NCBI GenBank assembly: GCA_035551995.1
Contig: DASZME010000066.1
Span: 10,282 to 74,281 of the forward strand
Length of the DNA stretch: 64,000 bases
DNA from: RYN-428 sp035551995
Lineage (GTDB): Bacteria > Planctomycetota > Phycisphaerae > Tepidisphaerales > Tepidisphaeraceae
Reading direction: 5' to 3'
Below are positions 1 to 8,358 of this stretch, piece by piece (position 1 is the stretch's first letter; every line of letters begins with the position of its first letter). A program made the position numbers and the translations under genes. Below the pieces are notes generated by a model that searched no databases, was not told where the DNA came from, and worked only from the letters and a program-made list of their open reading frames with translations.

Positions 1-56
1 CTGGCGACGCGCAACATCAAACACTTTGCCGACACTGGGATCCCTCTCATCAATCC

Positions 57-533
57 GTGGCAATTGGGCCCACCCGGCCCACCATGACGGCGGCGCAGAA
101 CGTGATTGCCGAGATCGGCACTGACATGGATCGCTTCCCCACAGCCGCCCATCTGGCGTCATGGGCCCGACTGTGCCCCGGCAACAACAAGAGCGCCGGC
201 AAACGCCATGGCGGCCGGATGACCGACGGCAACCGGTTTCTCAAAAGCACGCTGACGCAATGCGCGTGGGCAGCGAGTCGCAAGAAGGACAGTTATTTTT
301 CGGCTCAGCACCGGCGCATCGCTTCTCGCCGCGGCATCAAACGCGCGACAATGGCGGTGGCCCACACTCAGTTATGCATTTGCTGGGAACTGCTTAAACA
401 TGGCCAATGTTATCAGGACTTGGGCCGCGACTATTTTGACCACCTGAATGAAGACCGCGTTAAACGCCAGATGGTGAAGCGATTGGAGAAGCTTGGTTAT
501 GAAGTGAAAATGGAGAAGAAGGACGTCAGCTGA
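57..533 (+). CDS. IS110-family transposase, C-terminal part (incomplete)
   Basis: The protein matches the C-terminal Transposase_20 region of IS110/IS1111-type transposases: an IAEIGTDMDRF block, then LASWARLCPGNN and SAGKR, then a basic tail. These enzymes move insertion sequences with a DEDD-type active site whose N-terminal half is not visible here. The frame stays open to the window edge, but the residues before about codon 10 do not look like the usual IPGVG-type helix-hairpin-helix, so a frameshift or junction may lie near position 60. The GTG at 57 is only a nominal start. The stop is followed within 10 bases by an IS256 piece, which points to stacked mobile-element remains. Family call is firm; whether the copy is intact cannot be judged from this window. 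Confidence 0.75.
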   Translation: MAIGPTRPTMTAAQNVIAEIGTDMDRFPTAAHLASWARLCPGNNKSAGKRHGGRMTDGNRFLKSTLTQCAWAASRKKDSYFSAQHRRIASRRGIKRATMAVAHTQLCICWELLKHGQCYQDLGRDYFDHLNEDRVKRQMVKRLEKLGYEVKMEKKDVS

Positions 534-540
534 GCGATTG

Positions 541-790
541 TTTTCGGAGCAGCCGGTCGTCTGCGCCACCCTCGAACAGATCGCCCGCGAAGGCGCCCGA
601 CGCGCCTTACAGAAGGCGATCGAGGACGAGGTGGCTGATTACTTCAACGCCAACAGCCAGTGCCTCGACGATCGCGGCCGCCGCATGTTCGTTCGCAACG
701 GCCACAAGCCGCCGCGTACGATCCTGTCGGGCCTGGGTCCGATCGAAGTCAAGCCGCCGCGCGTGGACGATCGCCGGGTCGACGAGAACT
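541..790 (+). pseudogene. IS256-family (mutator) transposase, N-terminal fragment
   Basis: The frame reads REGARRALQKAIEDEVADY, then RGRRMFVRNGH, PPRTILSGLGPIEVKPPRV and DDRR, the typical N-terminal block of IS256-type transposases. Homology stops near 785-790, before any catalytic DDE residue, where the sequence changes to an unrelated reverse-strand reading frame. It is therefore a dead fragment of about 80 codons out of roughly 400. It lies directly downstream of the IS110 remnant and upstream of a tRNA gene, so it belongs to a patch of decayed mobile DNA. Confidence 0.7.
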
Positions 791-1026
791 TTCCTCAAGT
801 CATCCTTTGTCCACCGGTCCCGCCCCGTGTAGGTCAGAACGCTCCATGCCTTGCGGATGCAACCGGCGGCATGGCGGGCATGATCTTCATCTTTGCCGAG
901 CCAGTGGATTGTCGGAAGAAGGTTGCCGGCTTCGCCTTCATGCCTGCCGCAGCAGATTTTGTAGAGGCCTCGGCCCTTCTGGTAGGTCACGTCCATCGGA
1001 TGTTTTGTGTTTCTCATGCCGGCCAT
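786..1026 (-). pseudogene. N-terminal fragment of a possible integrase-type gene
   Basis: On the minus strand an ATG at 1026 opens a frame (MAGMRNTKHPMDV, then GRGLYKICCGRHEG, HWLGKDEDHARHAAGCIRKAW and RDRWTKDDLRKVL) that ends in homology where the IS256 fragment begins. A short basic N-terminus, a strand-rich segment with WLG, then a helix ending in a Trp resembles N-terminal regions of some planctomycete tyrosine recombinases, but no catalytic domain is present to prove it. Its place next to a tRNA gene would suit an integrase. The family name is an inference; what is seen is an 80-codon orphan N-terminus cut off by another element. Confidence 0.3.
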
Positions 1027-1076
1027 TGTATCGGCCTTTTGGATACGGATTGGATACACCACTGGATGCGCGCACG

Positions 1077-1103
1077 AAAAAAGGCCCTGAAATCAGGGCC
1101 TTT
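1077..1103 (-). terminator. Rho-independent terminator of tRNA-Asp
   Basis: A 10-bp stem (AAGGCCCTGA / TCAGGGCCTT) with a two-base loop (1081-1102) is followed on the minus strand by a run of Ts (As at 1077-1082). It sits about 35 bases downstream of the minus-strand tRNA-Asp gene. Confidence 0.75.
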
Positions 1104-1136
1104 AATCGTTCATAAGTCCTTATCAGGACTCATCAG

Positions 1137-1210
<74 letters not shown>

Positions 1211-1492
1211 GTAGCGAAAGTCGAACAAATCTACGCGCAGCGCGCGATTTGTCAAGGCCCGCGCAGTGACGGGAAATGTCGCGCGGCGAATGGAGGCCAT
1301 TTTTGGCGGTGAAGGGTATGCCGGTCATTCTCGGACGTTCAGTTCTGACGGGAAATCAAGATTGGGAGCCCCGTCAGCGGCTGTTTGCCAAAAAAAGACG
1401 GGCACTCTCGCCGGAACCGGCTCGCTTTACACGCCGTCATGAAATCGGTCCGCTTGCGTACGATTCGCTACGATGACATTATAATCCAGACC

Positions 1493-2461
1493 ATGATACT
1501 GGCGGGCATCGATGAAGCGGGATATGGTCCGGTCCTTGGGCCGCTGGTGGTGGGGGCGTGCGCGTTTGAGGTCGAGGGGGATCCGAAAATGAAGGCGCCG
1601 TGCCTGTGGAAATTGCTGCGGAAACTCGTCAGCAAAACGCGATCGCGCGACGGAAAAAAAATTCATGTCAACGACAGTAAGCTCGTCTACAGTACATCGA
1701 CCGGCCTGAAAGAACTGGAACGCTCGGTGCTGGCCGTCGCGTCGGCGTCGGGGGATTTTCCCGTCGACCTGGAGATGTTGCTGGGCCGAGTGGCGCCGGC
1801 CGTGTTGGCGGAGATGAGGCGGTATCCCTGGTATCGAGCCGAATGGCAATCGAACTTTCCGCTGGAACAACAGGCCATGAGCGTCAAGCTTTTCGCCAAC
1901 GGATTACGGGCCGAGATGGATCGAGTGAACGCACGTTGCGTGCATCTGGCGGCGCGGGTCATCTGCGAGGGGGAACTGAACCGCATGTTCGACGCGACAC
2001 GAAACAAAAGCAATGTTTTGTTTTCGGTGGCCGCCGGGCATCTGGACGATTTGCTGCGGAACTTCGGGGATCGTGATCTGGTGATCATCTGCGACCGCCA
2101 GGGCGGGCGCGGGCATTATGGGCCGCTGCTTCGGCTGATGTTCGATGAATGGTCGCTGCAGATCATCAGTGAGATCGACGGCTTCAGCGAATACCGACTG
2201 TGGAAAAATAAACGGGCGGTGCGGATCGTCTTTGTCGAAAAGGCCGAGACGGGATGCTTGCCGGTGGCGCTGGCGTCGATGCTCAGCAAGTATTTGCGCG
2301 AAGCGATGATGCACCGCTTCAATAATTTCTGGAAGCGCCAGCTTCCCGATATCCTCCCGACCGCCGGTTATCATGGCGACGGGAACCGCTTTCTGATCGA
2401 TATTCAGCACAAGCGAGTCGAGCTCGGAATCGCCGACGCGGAATTAATCCGCTCCCGCTAA
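1493..2461 (+). CDS. Ribonuclease HII-like protein
   Basis: The 322-residue protein opens with GIDEAGYGPVLGPLVV, a variant of the RNase HII signature (DEAGRGP), which supplies the first Asp and Glu of the catalytic set at residues 7-8. An NDSK motif near residue 60 corresponds to the DSKKL loop. LVIICDRQGGRG (about residue 200) supplies a third acidic residue, and ASMLSKYLRE resembles the ASIxAKVxRD motif with Glu in place of the last Asp. The protein is about 100 residues longer than standard RNase HII, so it is probably a divergent paralogue rather than rnhB itself. Cleavage of RNA in RNA-DNA hybrids is inferred from the family. The ATG at 1493 was chosen because the conserved motif begins at residue 5; a longer frame upstream has no homology. 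Confidence 0.7.
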   Translation: MILAGIDEAGYGPVLGPLVVGACAFEVEGDPKMKAPCLWKLLRKLVSKTRSRDGKKIHVNDSKLVYSTSTGLKELERSVLAVASASGDFPVDLEMLLGRVAPAVLAEMRRYPWYRAEWQSNFPLEQQAMSVKLFANGLRAEMDRVNARCVHLAARVICEGELNRMFDATRNKSNVLFSVAAGHLDDLLRNFGDRDLVIICDRQGGRGHYGPLLRLMFDEWSLQIISEIDGFSEYRLWKNKRAVRIVFVEKAETGCLPVALASMLSKYLREAMMHRFNNFWKRQLPDILPTAGYHGDGNRFLIDIQHKRVELGIADAELIRSR

Positions 2462-2553
2462 ATCGTGCGATTCAATTTTATTTGGCGAGCCTGAAAACGC
2501 GTTGCTTCTCAAAGGGGGCGGTGTTAACTTGTCGGCCGACGGAGAACGATCCA

Positions 2554-2886
2554 ATGGCGGTTGAGAAATGGTCGAATCGAGTTCTCGTGGCGCGGCTGGC
2601 GGATGATCCGCAGATGACCGAAGATCTCCTGACTCTCGATCAAACGCCAAACCAGAGTCCGCATGACGTCGTGCTTGATTTCAGTTCCGTGAATTATATC
2701 AATTCATCGCACCTCGCCCGGCTGTTGAAGTTGCGAAAGCGGATGATCGCCGACGAGGGACGCTTAATGCTGTGCAGCGTCGGCACGCAGGTGTGGGGCG
2801 CATTTCTAACGACCGGGCTCGATAAGGTGTTCCATTTCAGCGACGACATGGCGACGGCGCTGGCCTCCATCCAACTGGCTCGCTGA
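2554..2886 (+). CDS. STAS-domain protein, anti-sigma factor antagonist-like
   Basis: A 110-residue single-domain protein. The central DVVLDFSSVNYINSSHLARLLKLRK matches the core of STAS domains, including the Ser pair in the INSS loop that is the phosphorylation site in SpoIIAA-type antagonists. The following strand and helix (LMLCSVGTQVWGAFLTTGLDKVF) are also typical. Such proteins bind anti-sigma factors or serine kinases in partner-switching pathways; no partner gene is adjacent, so its circuit is unknown. The start at 2554 is preceded by GGAG nine bases upstream, which favours it over an upstream TTG in the same frame. Confidence 0.8.
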   Translation: MAVEKWSNRVLVARLADDPQMTEDLLTLDQTPNQSPHDVVLDFSSVNYINSSHLARLLKLRKRMIADEGRLMLCSVGTQVWGAFLTTGLDKVFHFSDDMATALASIQLAR

Positions 2887-2961
2887 AGCGAAAATCCGCA
2901 AAAACCTCTCGCAAAAACAAATACACTTTCGCAATGTGAATCGCGACTGCGTCCTTTGATT

Positions 2962-3761
2962 TCACCGGCTCCTGCGGTGCGCGGAAACTCGAAGCTGGGT
3001 CGCGCGTGAGGTCCGCGGCGGCGCCATCTCTTCGGTCGGCCGGGTTTCCAGTAGGGCGACGCCGTCGACGGTAACCAGCGCGCTGTCGGCCACGCCGGAC
3101 ATGCGAATAAATCGCGGCGTCAGTTTTTCGTCCGAATGCCACCGCACGTCCCGCCGCACCGTAATCCACCCGCGAATTCGTCATGCGTCAGCGCACCCGG
3201 CAGCATGACGTCTTGAATCTCCGGCGGTTTCCATCCTTTGGGGCGATGCGTGTCGGGATAAACATAAGGTTCCACCGCCACCCCGTTCCACTGCCCGGCA
3301 AGACTCACCCGGTTGCGAATGCCGACGGTTATGGGGTCTGACCAATCCGCCGCCAGCGGCGAAGCCCCATCGCCGTGAACGATTTCCGCCAGGATTCGGA
3401 CATTTCCCACGAGCATATCCCCCGCCTTAACGAGAAACGCGATCTGGCCATCGGCGCCAAGCGGTCGCATTGAAATGACCTGTGAACTCGCTCCTGCCTT
3501 AAGCGTGGCGGACGCAGAAACATCGACCTGCCGAAACTCCGTCACTCGAAGCTGCAGATCGCTTTGCGGTGACGGTTGTGCATCCATTGCGACAATGCAT
3601 TGGACCTTTCCGTCGGCTTCCATGTAAGACGCCCGAACGGAAATTCTGGGCGCAGGGTTCGCCCGTCCGTGGATCGGCGCCAGAACAACGCCGAGTAAGA
3701 AGAGTGCCGAAAAAAGTGGACGTACCGCCTGACGTGTCGTCTGGGTCTGCCGCATTATCAT
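2962..3761 (-). pseudogene. Secreted protein with galactose-binding-like (GH2 N-terminal-like) fold, frameshifted
   Basis: The minus-strand frame from 3761 has a signal peptide (hydrophobic residues 15-35), a beta-rich region, then SLAGQWNGVAVEPYVYPDTH, which resembles the sugar-binding jelly-roll at the start of glycoside hydrolase family 2 enzymes. Near 3170 the reading shifts by one base: the first frame turns into RCGGTCGG and stops, while the next frame continues sensibly as WITVRRDVRWHSDEKLTPRFIRM and ends at 2962. Both halves look protein-like, so this is one gene with a single-base deletion or a sequencing error. Even when joined it is only about 265 residues, with no catalytic domain. 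Confidence 0.6.
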
Positions 3762-3824
3762 CTGTCCTTCGGATTCCGCCGACCATTATTCGTGCGTTGA
3801 ATTCGTGTATCCGCAATGAACGTG

Positions 3825-4643
3825 TCACGCCACCACATTTCGCAGCGTCCCGATCGGCTCAATCGTGATCCGCACCTCATCGCCGCTCTGCAACGTAAAC
3901 GCATCCGGCGGCACCACGCCCGTCCCGGTCAACAAATAACAGCCCGCCCCGAAACTCGTCTCGCGATATAAATATTCCACAAGCTCCTCCGGCTCGCGCT
4001 TCATCTGCGCCAGCGTCGTCGCTCCCTGAAACACGGTGGCGCCCGCGCGATCGATGCGAATCGAAATTTCCGTCGATTTCGGCAGCGGATTCTCGGCGAC
4101 GAGAACCGCCGGTCCCAGGGCGCAGCTTCCGTCGTACACCTTGGCTTGCGGAAGATAGAGCGGGTTTTCCCCCTCGATGTCGCGGCTGCTCATGTCGTTG
4201 CCGATGGTGTAGCCGACGATCTTGCCGCGGCGATTGACGACCAGCGTCAATTCAGGCTCGGGGACATTCCATTTTGAGTCCCGACGAAACCGGACGACTC
4301 GGTCGTTTCCGACAGCGCGATGTCCCATCCCCTTGAAAAACAACTCGGGCCGAGCCGCGGCATAAACGCGATCGTAAAAATCACCGCCGCCGGCGGATTT
4401 GGCTTCCTCCATGCGCGCCGTTCGGCTGCGGAAATAAGTCACGCCCGCCGCCCACACTTCCTGCGACCCGATGGGAGCGAGGAATTCGGTGGGCGACGCA
4501 TGAGAGGCGCCGAACGCGATCGCCTCGGTCGCGGTGGCGATGATGTCGTCGGCGTTGATGACCTCGTCCCATGATTGGGGAAGCGCGTAATGTGTGCCGT
4601 GTTGCTCGACCGTCGGGCCGCGAGTGGATAGATAGAGTTTCAT
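3825..4643 (-). CDS. Fumarylacetoacetate hydrolase family protein, 2-keto-3-deoxy sugar acid dehydratase-like
   Basis: The 272-residue protein shows the FAH fold throughout: WAAGVTYFRSRTARMEEAK, PELFFKG, VPEPELTLVVN (a metal-binding Glu pair), YTIGNDMSSRDIE, LGPAVLV and GTGVVPPDAFTLQSGDEV. The VTYFRSR and FYDRVY blocks are closest to the branch containing 2-dehydro-3-deoxy-D-arabinonate or xylonate dehydratases rather than true fumarylacetoacetases; this substrate assignment is an inference. The start is the ATG at 4643 (a TTG directly before it is in frame). It follows homoserine dehydrogenase by 72 bases on the same strand. Xylose isomerase and a fuconate dehydratase-like gene elsewhere in the window fit a role in sugar acid breakdown. 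Confidence 0.8.
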   Translation of the reverse strand: MKLYLSTRGPTVEQHGTHYALPQSWDEVINADDIIATATEAIAFGASHASPTEFLAPIGSQEVWAAGVTYFRSRTARMEEAKSAGGGDFYDRVYAAARPELFFKGMGHRAVGNDRVVRFRRDSKWNVPEPELTLVVNRRGKIVGYTIGNDMSSRDIEGENPLYLPQAKVYDGSCALGPAVLVAENPLPKSTEISIRIDRAGATVFQGATTLAQMKREPEELVEYLYRETSFGAGCYLLTGTGVVPPDAFTLQSGDEVRITIEPIGTLRNVVA

Positions 4644-4715
4644 CAAAATCCCTGTTGAAAATCAGACGCGTCAGGCCGGGATCAAGAGCGCCATTCCGGC
4701 TCCGGCGAACGATGA

Positions 4716-6032
4716 TTACCCGCCGGCAAATTCCTTGGGCTGATCGATCACCCGTAAGCAGACCGTCGGCGGCTGAATCGTCGGCAGGGCGTCGATCGCA
4801 CGCAACGCCGCTCGAATCGCCCCTTCGCGAGCCATGTGCGTGGTGATCACCACCGGCACAAATCGCGAGTCTTCCGCTTCGTGCTGGTGAATGGCCGACA
4901 GACTGATCTCCTGCTGGCCAAGCGCGTGGGTGACCTGCGCCATGACTCCGGGAAGATCGCGGGCCGTCAGTCGAAGGTAGTACCTGCTCTTCAACTGATC
5001 GATCGGCAAAACGTCCGCCGGGGAAGCCGAATCGGGAAAGATATTCAGGCGCTTAAACGACAACGGCGTAACGCCCGTCGCCACGCCGATCAAATCCGCC
5101 ACGACCGCGCTGGCGGTCGGAAGCTGCCCGGCGCCCCGCCCGTAAAACAGCGCATGGCCCAGCGCGTGGCCATACACGCTGATCGCGTTGAAACTGCCGC
5201 TCACGTCGGCCAGCACGTCGTTCTTGTGAACGAGCGTGGGATGAACGCGCAGCGCAAGGCGCCCGTCGGCGTCGCGCTCGCCGATGGCGAGCAATTTAAT
5301 GACATAACCCAATTCGTCGGCAAAATGAATATCGATCGGCGACAACGTGGAGATCCCCTCCACGTGCAGATCGCTTTCGGCCACGCGGGCGTTGAAGGCG
5401 AGGCTGGCGAGGATGGCAAGTTTTTGAGCCGCGTCGCGCCCGGAAACGTCCATCGTCGGATCGGCCTCCGCGAAGCCGAGCTTCTGGGCCTCGGCCAAGG
5501 CCTCCTGATACGACCACCCGTTGCGGGTCATGCGGGTGAGGATGACGTTGCACGTGCCGTTGACGATGCCGACCAGGGCGTCGATGCGGTTGGCGACAAG
5601 TCCGCGTTGCAGCGCGTCGATGATGGGAATTCCACCGCCGCAACTGGCCTCGAACGCGATGCAGGTATTGTGGCGTCGAGCCAGCGCAAACAGCTCCGGC
5701 CCGCGCGTGGCCAGCAGGCTTTTATTGGCGGTAACGACCGGCTTGCCGAGCTTCAGCGCCCGTTCGACCCACTCTCCCGCGGGCGTGGCGCCGCCCATCA
5801 ATTCAAGCACGATCTGCACCGTGGGATCGTCGATAGCGGCGTGGCCGTCCCCGCTGACGGGAAAATCGCCGGCCCGGCGTTTGCCCGGATCGCGCACGAC
5901 GACATGGCGAATGTCAAATCGCAGCCCGGCCCGTCGTCGCAGTAGCTCCGCCTGCTGGGTCAGGATCTTGACGACGCCGCCGCCCACGACGCCGCAGCCT
6001 AACAGACAAATGCCGATGGTGGATTCGATCAT
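4716..6032 (-). CDS. hom: Homoserine dehydrogenase
   Basis: At 438 residues this has the normal length of ACT-containing homoserine dehydrogenases, which reduce aspartate semialdehyde to homoserine on the way to threonine and methionine. The N-terminal nucleotide-binding motif is GCGVVGGGV, followed by PVVTANKSLL, the conserved EASCGGGIPII segment, and the catalytic-domain LAEAQKLGFAEADPTMDVSGRDAAQKL block. The C-terminal 80 residues (LRLTARDLPGVMAQVTHALG) are an ACT domain, the usual site of threonine feedback. The ATG at 6032 starts directly before the Rossmann motif; the longer upstream frame has no homology. No leader attenuator was recognised upstream. Confidence 0.95.
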   Translation of the reverse strand: MIESTIGICLLGCGVVGGGVVKILTQQAELLRRRAGLRFDIRHVVVRDPGKRRAGDFPVSGDGHAAIDDPTVQIVLELMGGATPAGEWVERALKLGKPVVTANKSLLATRGPELFALARRHNTCIAFEASCGGGIPIIDALQRGLVANRIDALVGIVNGTCNVILTRMTRNGWSYQEALAEAQKLGFAEADPTMDVSGRDAAQKLAILASLAFNARVAESDLHVEGISTLSPIDIHFADELGYVIKLLAIGERDADGRLALRVHPTLVHKNDVLADVSGSFNAISVYGHALGHALFYGRGAGQLPTASAVVADLIGVATGVTPLSFKRLNIFPDSASPADVLPIDQLKSRYYLRLTARDLPGVMAQVTHALGQQEISLSAIHQHEAEDSRFVPVVITTHMAREGAIRAALRAIDALPTIQPPTVCLRVIDQPKEFAGG

Positions 6033-6200
6033 ATTTGCACACGCCAACGCCTTCCGGCTCGATCGCAAGACGCGGGGGCAATGTAAGGGTGACGGAGGAG
6101 CGAATCAAGCGTTGCGGCGATCGCCGTCATCAGTCGTCGGCAAGACCATCCGATGGCCGTTTCCCATGACGATTTGGGCGCTTACTCGCGATGCCTTCGC

Positions 6201-7130
6201 TCAGATTCCGCCTGAACTTGCCCGGCCTGCTCCGCCTCCCGCTTTAGCCCGCGACCAAAGCGATTTCGCGAAGGCCGCTTGCTCCTCGAACCGCTCCCCG
6301 AATCGCCCAAGCATGAACAAGTACATAACCCCAAATACAAGTACCGCAATACTTGAAACTCCGGTAACACAGCCGAACAACATGATTCCCGACGTCGCGG
6401 AACCGGCCGCCAGTTTTCCGCTGGCTCCCATCATAAGCAGAGGGATGTAACCGACGACGAGCAGGACGCCGTAAGAAATGCAGAATCCCCAAATCAGCGT
6501 ACGGGCGCGCTCGGCGAGGCTGGGGTCGGGGAGTCGCATGGCTAATTTTCGCAAGTAGGCGAGTTGGGCCAGGTTGCCGGAGAATCCGATGGCCGTCACA
6601 ATCAGTTCGAAAGTCGAAAAGAGAATGCGCACGCCTGGGGTAAGGGGGCCGGCGGTCTTGGCGATGAAGGCGATCAGATGATTCAGCAATCCAATCGCCA
6701 ACGTGATGCGGATAAATTTTCGCGCAGCGCCATAGCGATCCTCTCCGATCCCGCCGGGGTCGGGCGTGGTCAACAGCCACGCACCAATCACCATCGGCAA
6801 CGTCCCAAAAAAGCTCAGCACCGAGATAACGGGGGAGCCGACGCCAACGACCCGCATGCCGTTGAGAATCGCGGCGCCGACGGTCACAATGACAAGCGCC
6901 AGAACTCCCCACAGTATAAAACTGAAGCCCCGGCGAAGCGTTCCGATAAACTCCGGCTCCGAGTAACGAAGCAAGTCGCCGTTTACGGATAACCCGACCG
7001 GCGTGGCACATTCCGGACACTGCCCATCGAGCGGCAGACCGCGCAGATTGTAACTGCACTGGCGGCAAGGAAGGTCCATTTCGACGCTGCCGGACAATAC
7101 CGGTCCTGGATTCGCCGTCAGTTGCGACAT
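6201..7130 (-). CDS. Membrane protein with N-terminal planctomycete-type zinc ribbon
   Basis: The 309-residue protein starts at an ATG preceded by AAGGA. Near residue 20 is CRQCSYNLRGL followed by CPEC, a four-cysteine ribbon that recurs at the ends of many membrane proteins in Planctomycetes. About six hydrophobic helices follow (for example FSFILWGVLALVIVTVGAAIL and ISYGVLLVVGYIPLLMM). No catalytic motif is visible. It is a single gene 80 bases downstream of rtcB on the same strand. Function unknown; the ribbon is probably structural or for protein-protein contact. Confidence 0.75.
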   Translation of the reverse strand: MSQLTANPGPVLSGSVEMDLPCRQCSYNLRGLPLDGQCPECATPVGLSVNGDLLRYSEPEFIGTLRRGFSFILWGVLALVIVTVGAAILNGMRVVGVGSPVISVLSFFGTLPMVIGAWLLTTPDPGGIGEDRYGAARKFIRITLAIGLLNHLIAFIAKTAGPLTPGVRILFSTFELIVTAIGFSGNLAQLAYLRKLAMRLPDPSLAERARTLIWGFCISYGVLLVVGYIPLLMMGASGKLAAGSATSGIMLFGCVTGVSSIAVLVFGVMYLFMLGRFGERFEEQAAFAKSLWSRAKAGGGAGRASSGGI

Positions 7131-7212
7131 GATATTCCTTGGAAAACGATTTGCGCCCGGAACAGTGCCGTTATCGTAACCGTTTGAGAAGAGTTTGAAA
7201 GACCGGGTCGAA

Positions 7213-8358
7213 TTATCGTCCCTTGTAGACAAGCAACGGCCGCAGGGTCCGTACGACTTTTACCAGATCATGCTGGGCGCGCATGACCGATTCAACGTCC
7301 TTATACGCCCCCGGCGATTCTTCGCGAAGCGCCTCGCTCAGTCGGGGATCAAACCGGATTCCCTGCATCTGCCGCCGCAGGTCGGCGCGGCCGAATCGCT
7401 CGCGGGCCGCATGACGCGAGAAAAGCCGACCGGCGCCATGCGCGCTGGACAGGAGAGACTCGGGGCGCCCTCGACCTTCGACATGGTAGCTGAGCGTTCC
7501 CATCGATCCCGGCACGACCCCGAATAGCCCAAGCTTGGCCGGCATCGCGCCTTTGCGATGGACGAGCGCCGGTTCGCCGTAATGCTCCTCCCGGCAAACG
7601 TGATTGTGATCGCAGACGATCGTCGTTCCGTCGATGGGATCAATCTGAAAGAGAGACTTCATGATAGAGATAATTTCGCCGGCCATTGCCTCACGATTGG
7701 CGTGGGCAAAACGTCTGGCCCATTCCTGATCATGCAGGTAAGCCTGCCCATGAGGCGTATCGGAATCGAGTGCAACCATCCCCGACGACCGGATCGTCGC
7801 ACGGGCCATATGGTGGTCTTTCACAGCCTGACCCACGGCACGCGAGCCGCTATGGATCATAAGCCAAAGTCGGCCCACTTCATCCGCCTGCATTTCAACG
7901 AAGTGATTCCCGCCGCCGAGCGTCCCGAATTGAAGTTGGCCTTCGTCATCGGCAAGCGATCGCAGGGATGTATGCGAAAGTTCGCTGGACTTCAGCGCCG
8001 CGGGAAATTGAAGTGCTCGAGATCGGTGTCGGCGCTGCGCGGGGATACGTTGCCCAAGCGAGCGCAGGACGGCGCCGGCGTTGCCTGGATCGCGCAGCGC
8101 GTCGGCCGAAGCGTCGAACGCCATGGCCAACATACCGCAGCCGATATCACCTCCGACCGCTGCCGGATAGATCAGGCGGCGCGTGGCGACCGCCACGCCA
8201 ACACAAAAATTCCCCGCCACATGCACGTCCGGCATCACCGCGACCCGCATCACGTCGTCGGCCCGCCGCACGCGCTCTATCGCCTGTTTGGGCTGGGTCT
8301 CCATCGGCATCGCCAGCCACGCCCGCATCGGGGCGCCTGTTTCATCCGCTTCGATCAT
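7213..8358 (-). CDS. rtcB: RNA-splicing ligase RtcB
   Basis: RtcB joins 2',3'-cyclic phosphate (or 3'-phosphate) and 5'-OH RNA ends using GTP and manganese. All signature blocks are present in order in 381 residues: MPDVHVAGNFCVG, VGGDIGCGM (metal-binding Asp and Cys), GTLGGGNHF, MIHSGSR, CDHNHV, HRKGA, PGSMG and SSAHGAGR, whose His is the residue that takes GMP in the E. coli enzyme. The C-terminus AYKDVESVMRAQHDLVKVVRTLRPLLVYKG is also standard. Its ATG overlaps the stop of the upstream RbfA-like gene by four bases (ATGA), so the two are almost surely translated as a pair. No archease or rtcA is adjacent. Confidence 0.95.
   Translation of the reverse strand: MIEADETGAPMRAWLAMPMETQPKQAIERVRRADDVMRVAVMPDVHVAGNFCVGVAVATRRLIYPAAVGGDIGCGMLAMAFDASADALRDPGNAGAVLRSLGQRIPAQRRHRSRALQFPAALKSSELSHTSLRSLADDEGQLQFGTLGGGNHFVEMQADEVGRLWLMIHSGSRAVGQAVKDHHMARATIRSSGMVALDSDTPHGQAYLHDQEWARRFAHANREAMAGEIISIMKSLFQIDPIDGTTIVCDHNHVCREEHYGEPALVHRKGAMPAKLGLFGVVPGSMGTLSYHVEGRGRPESLLSSAHGAGRLFSRHAARERFGRADLRRQMQGIRFDPRLSEALREESPGAYKDVESVMRAQHDLVKVVRTLRPLLVYKGR

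Noticed and set aside
1276..1476. Short plus-strand frame between tRNA-Asp and the RNase HII-like gene
   Set aside because: No homology and no ribosome binding site, and it overlaps nothing conserved.
4836..5945. A 369-codon open frame on the plus strand opposite homoserine dehydrogenase
   Set aside because: It is the complement of a clearly identified gene, rich in Arg/Gly/His with no recognisable domain, and lacks a ribosome binding site.
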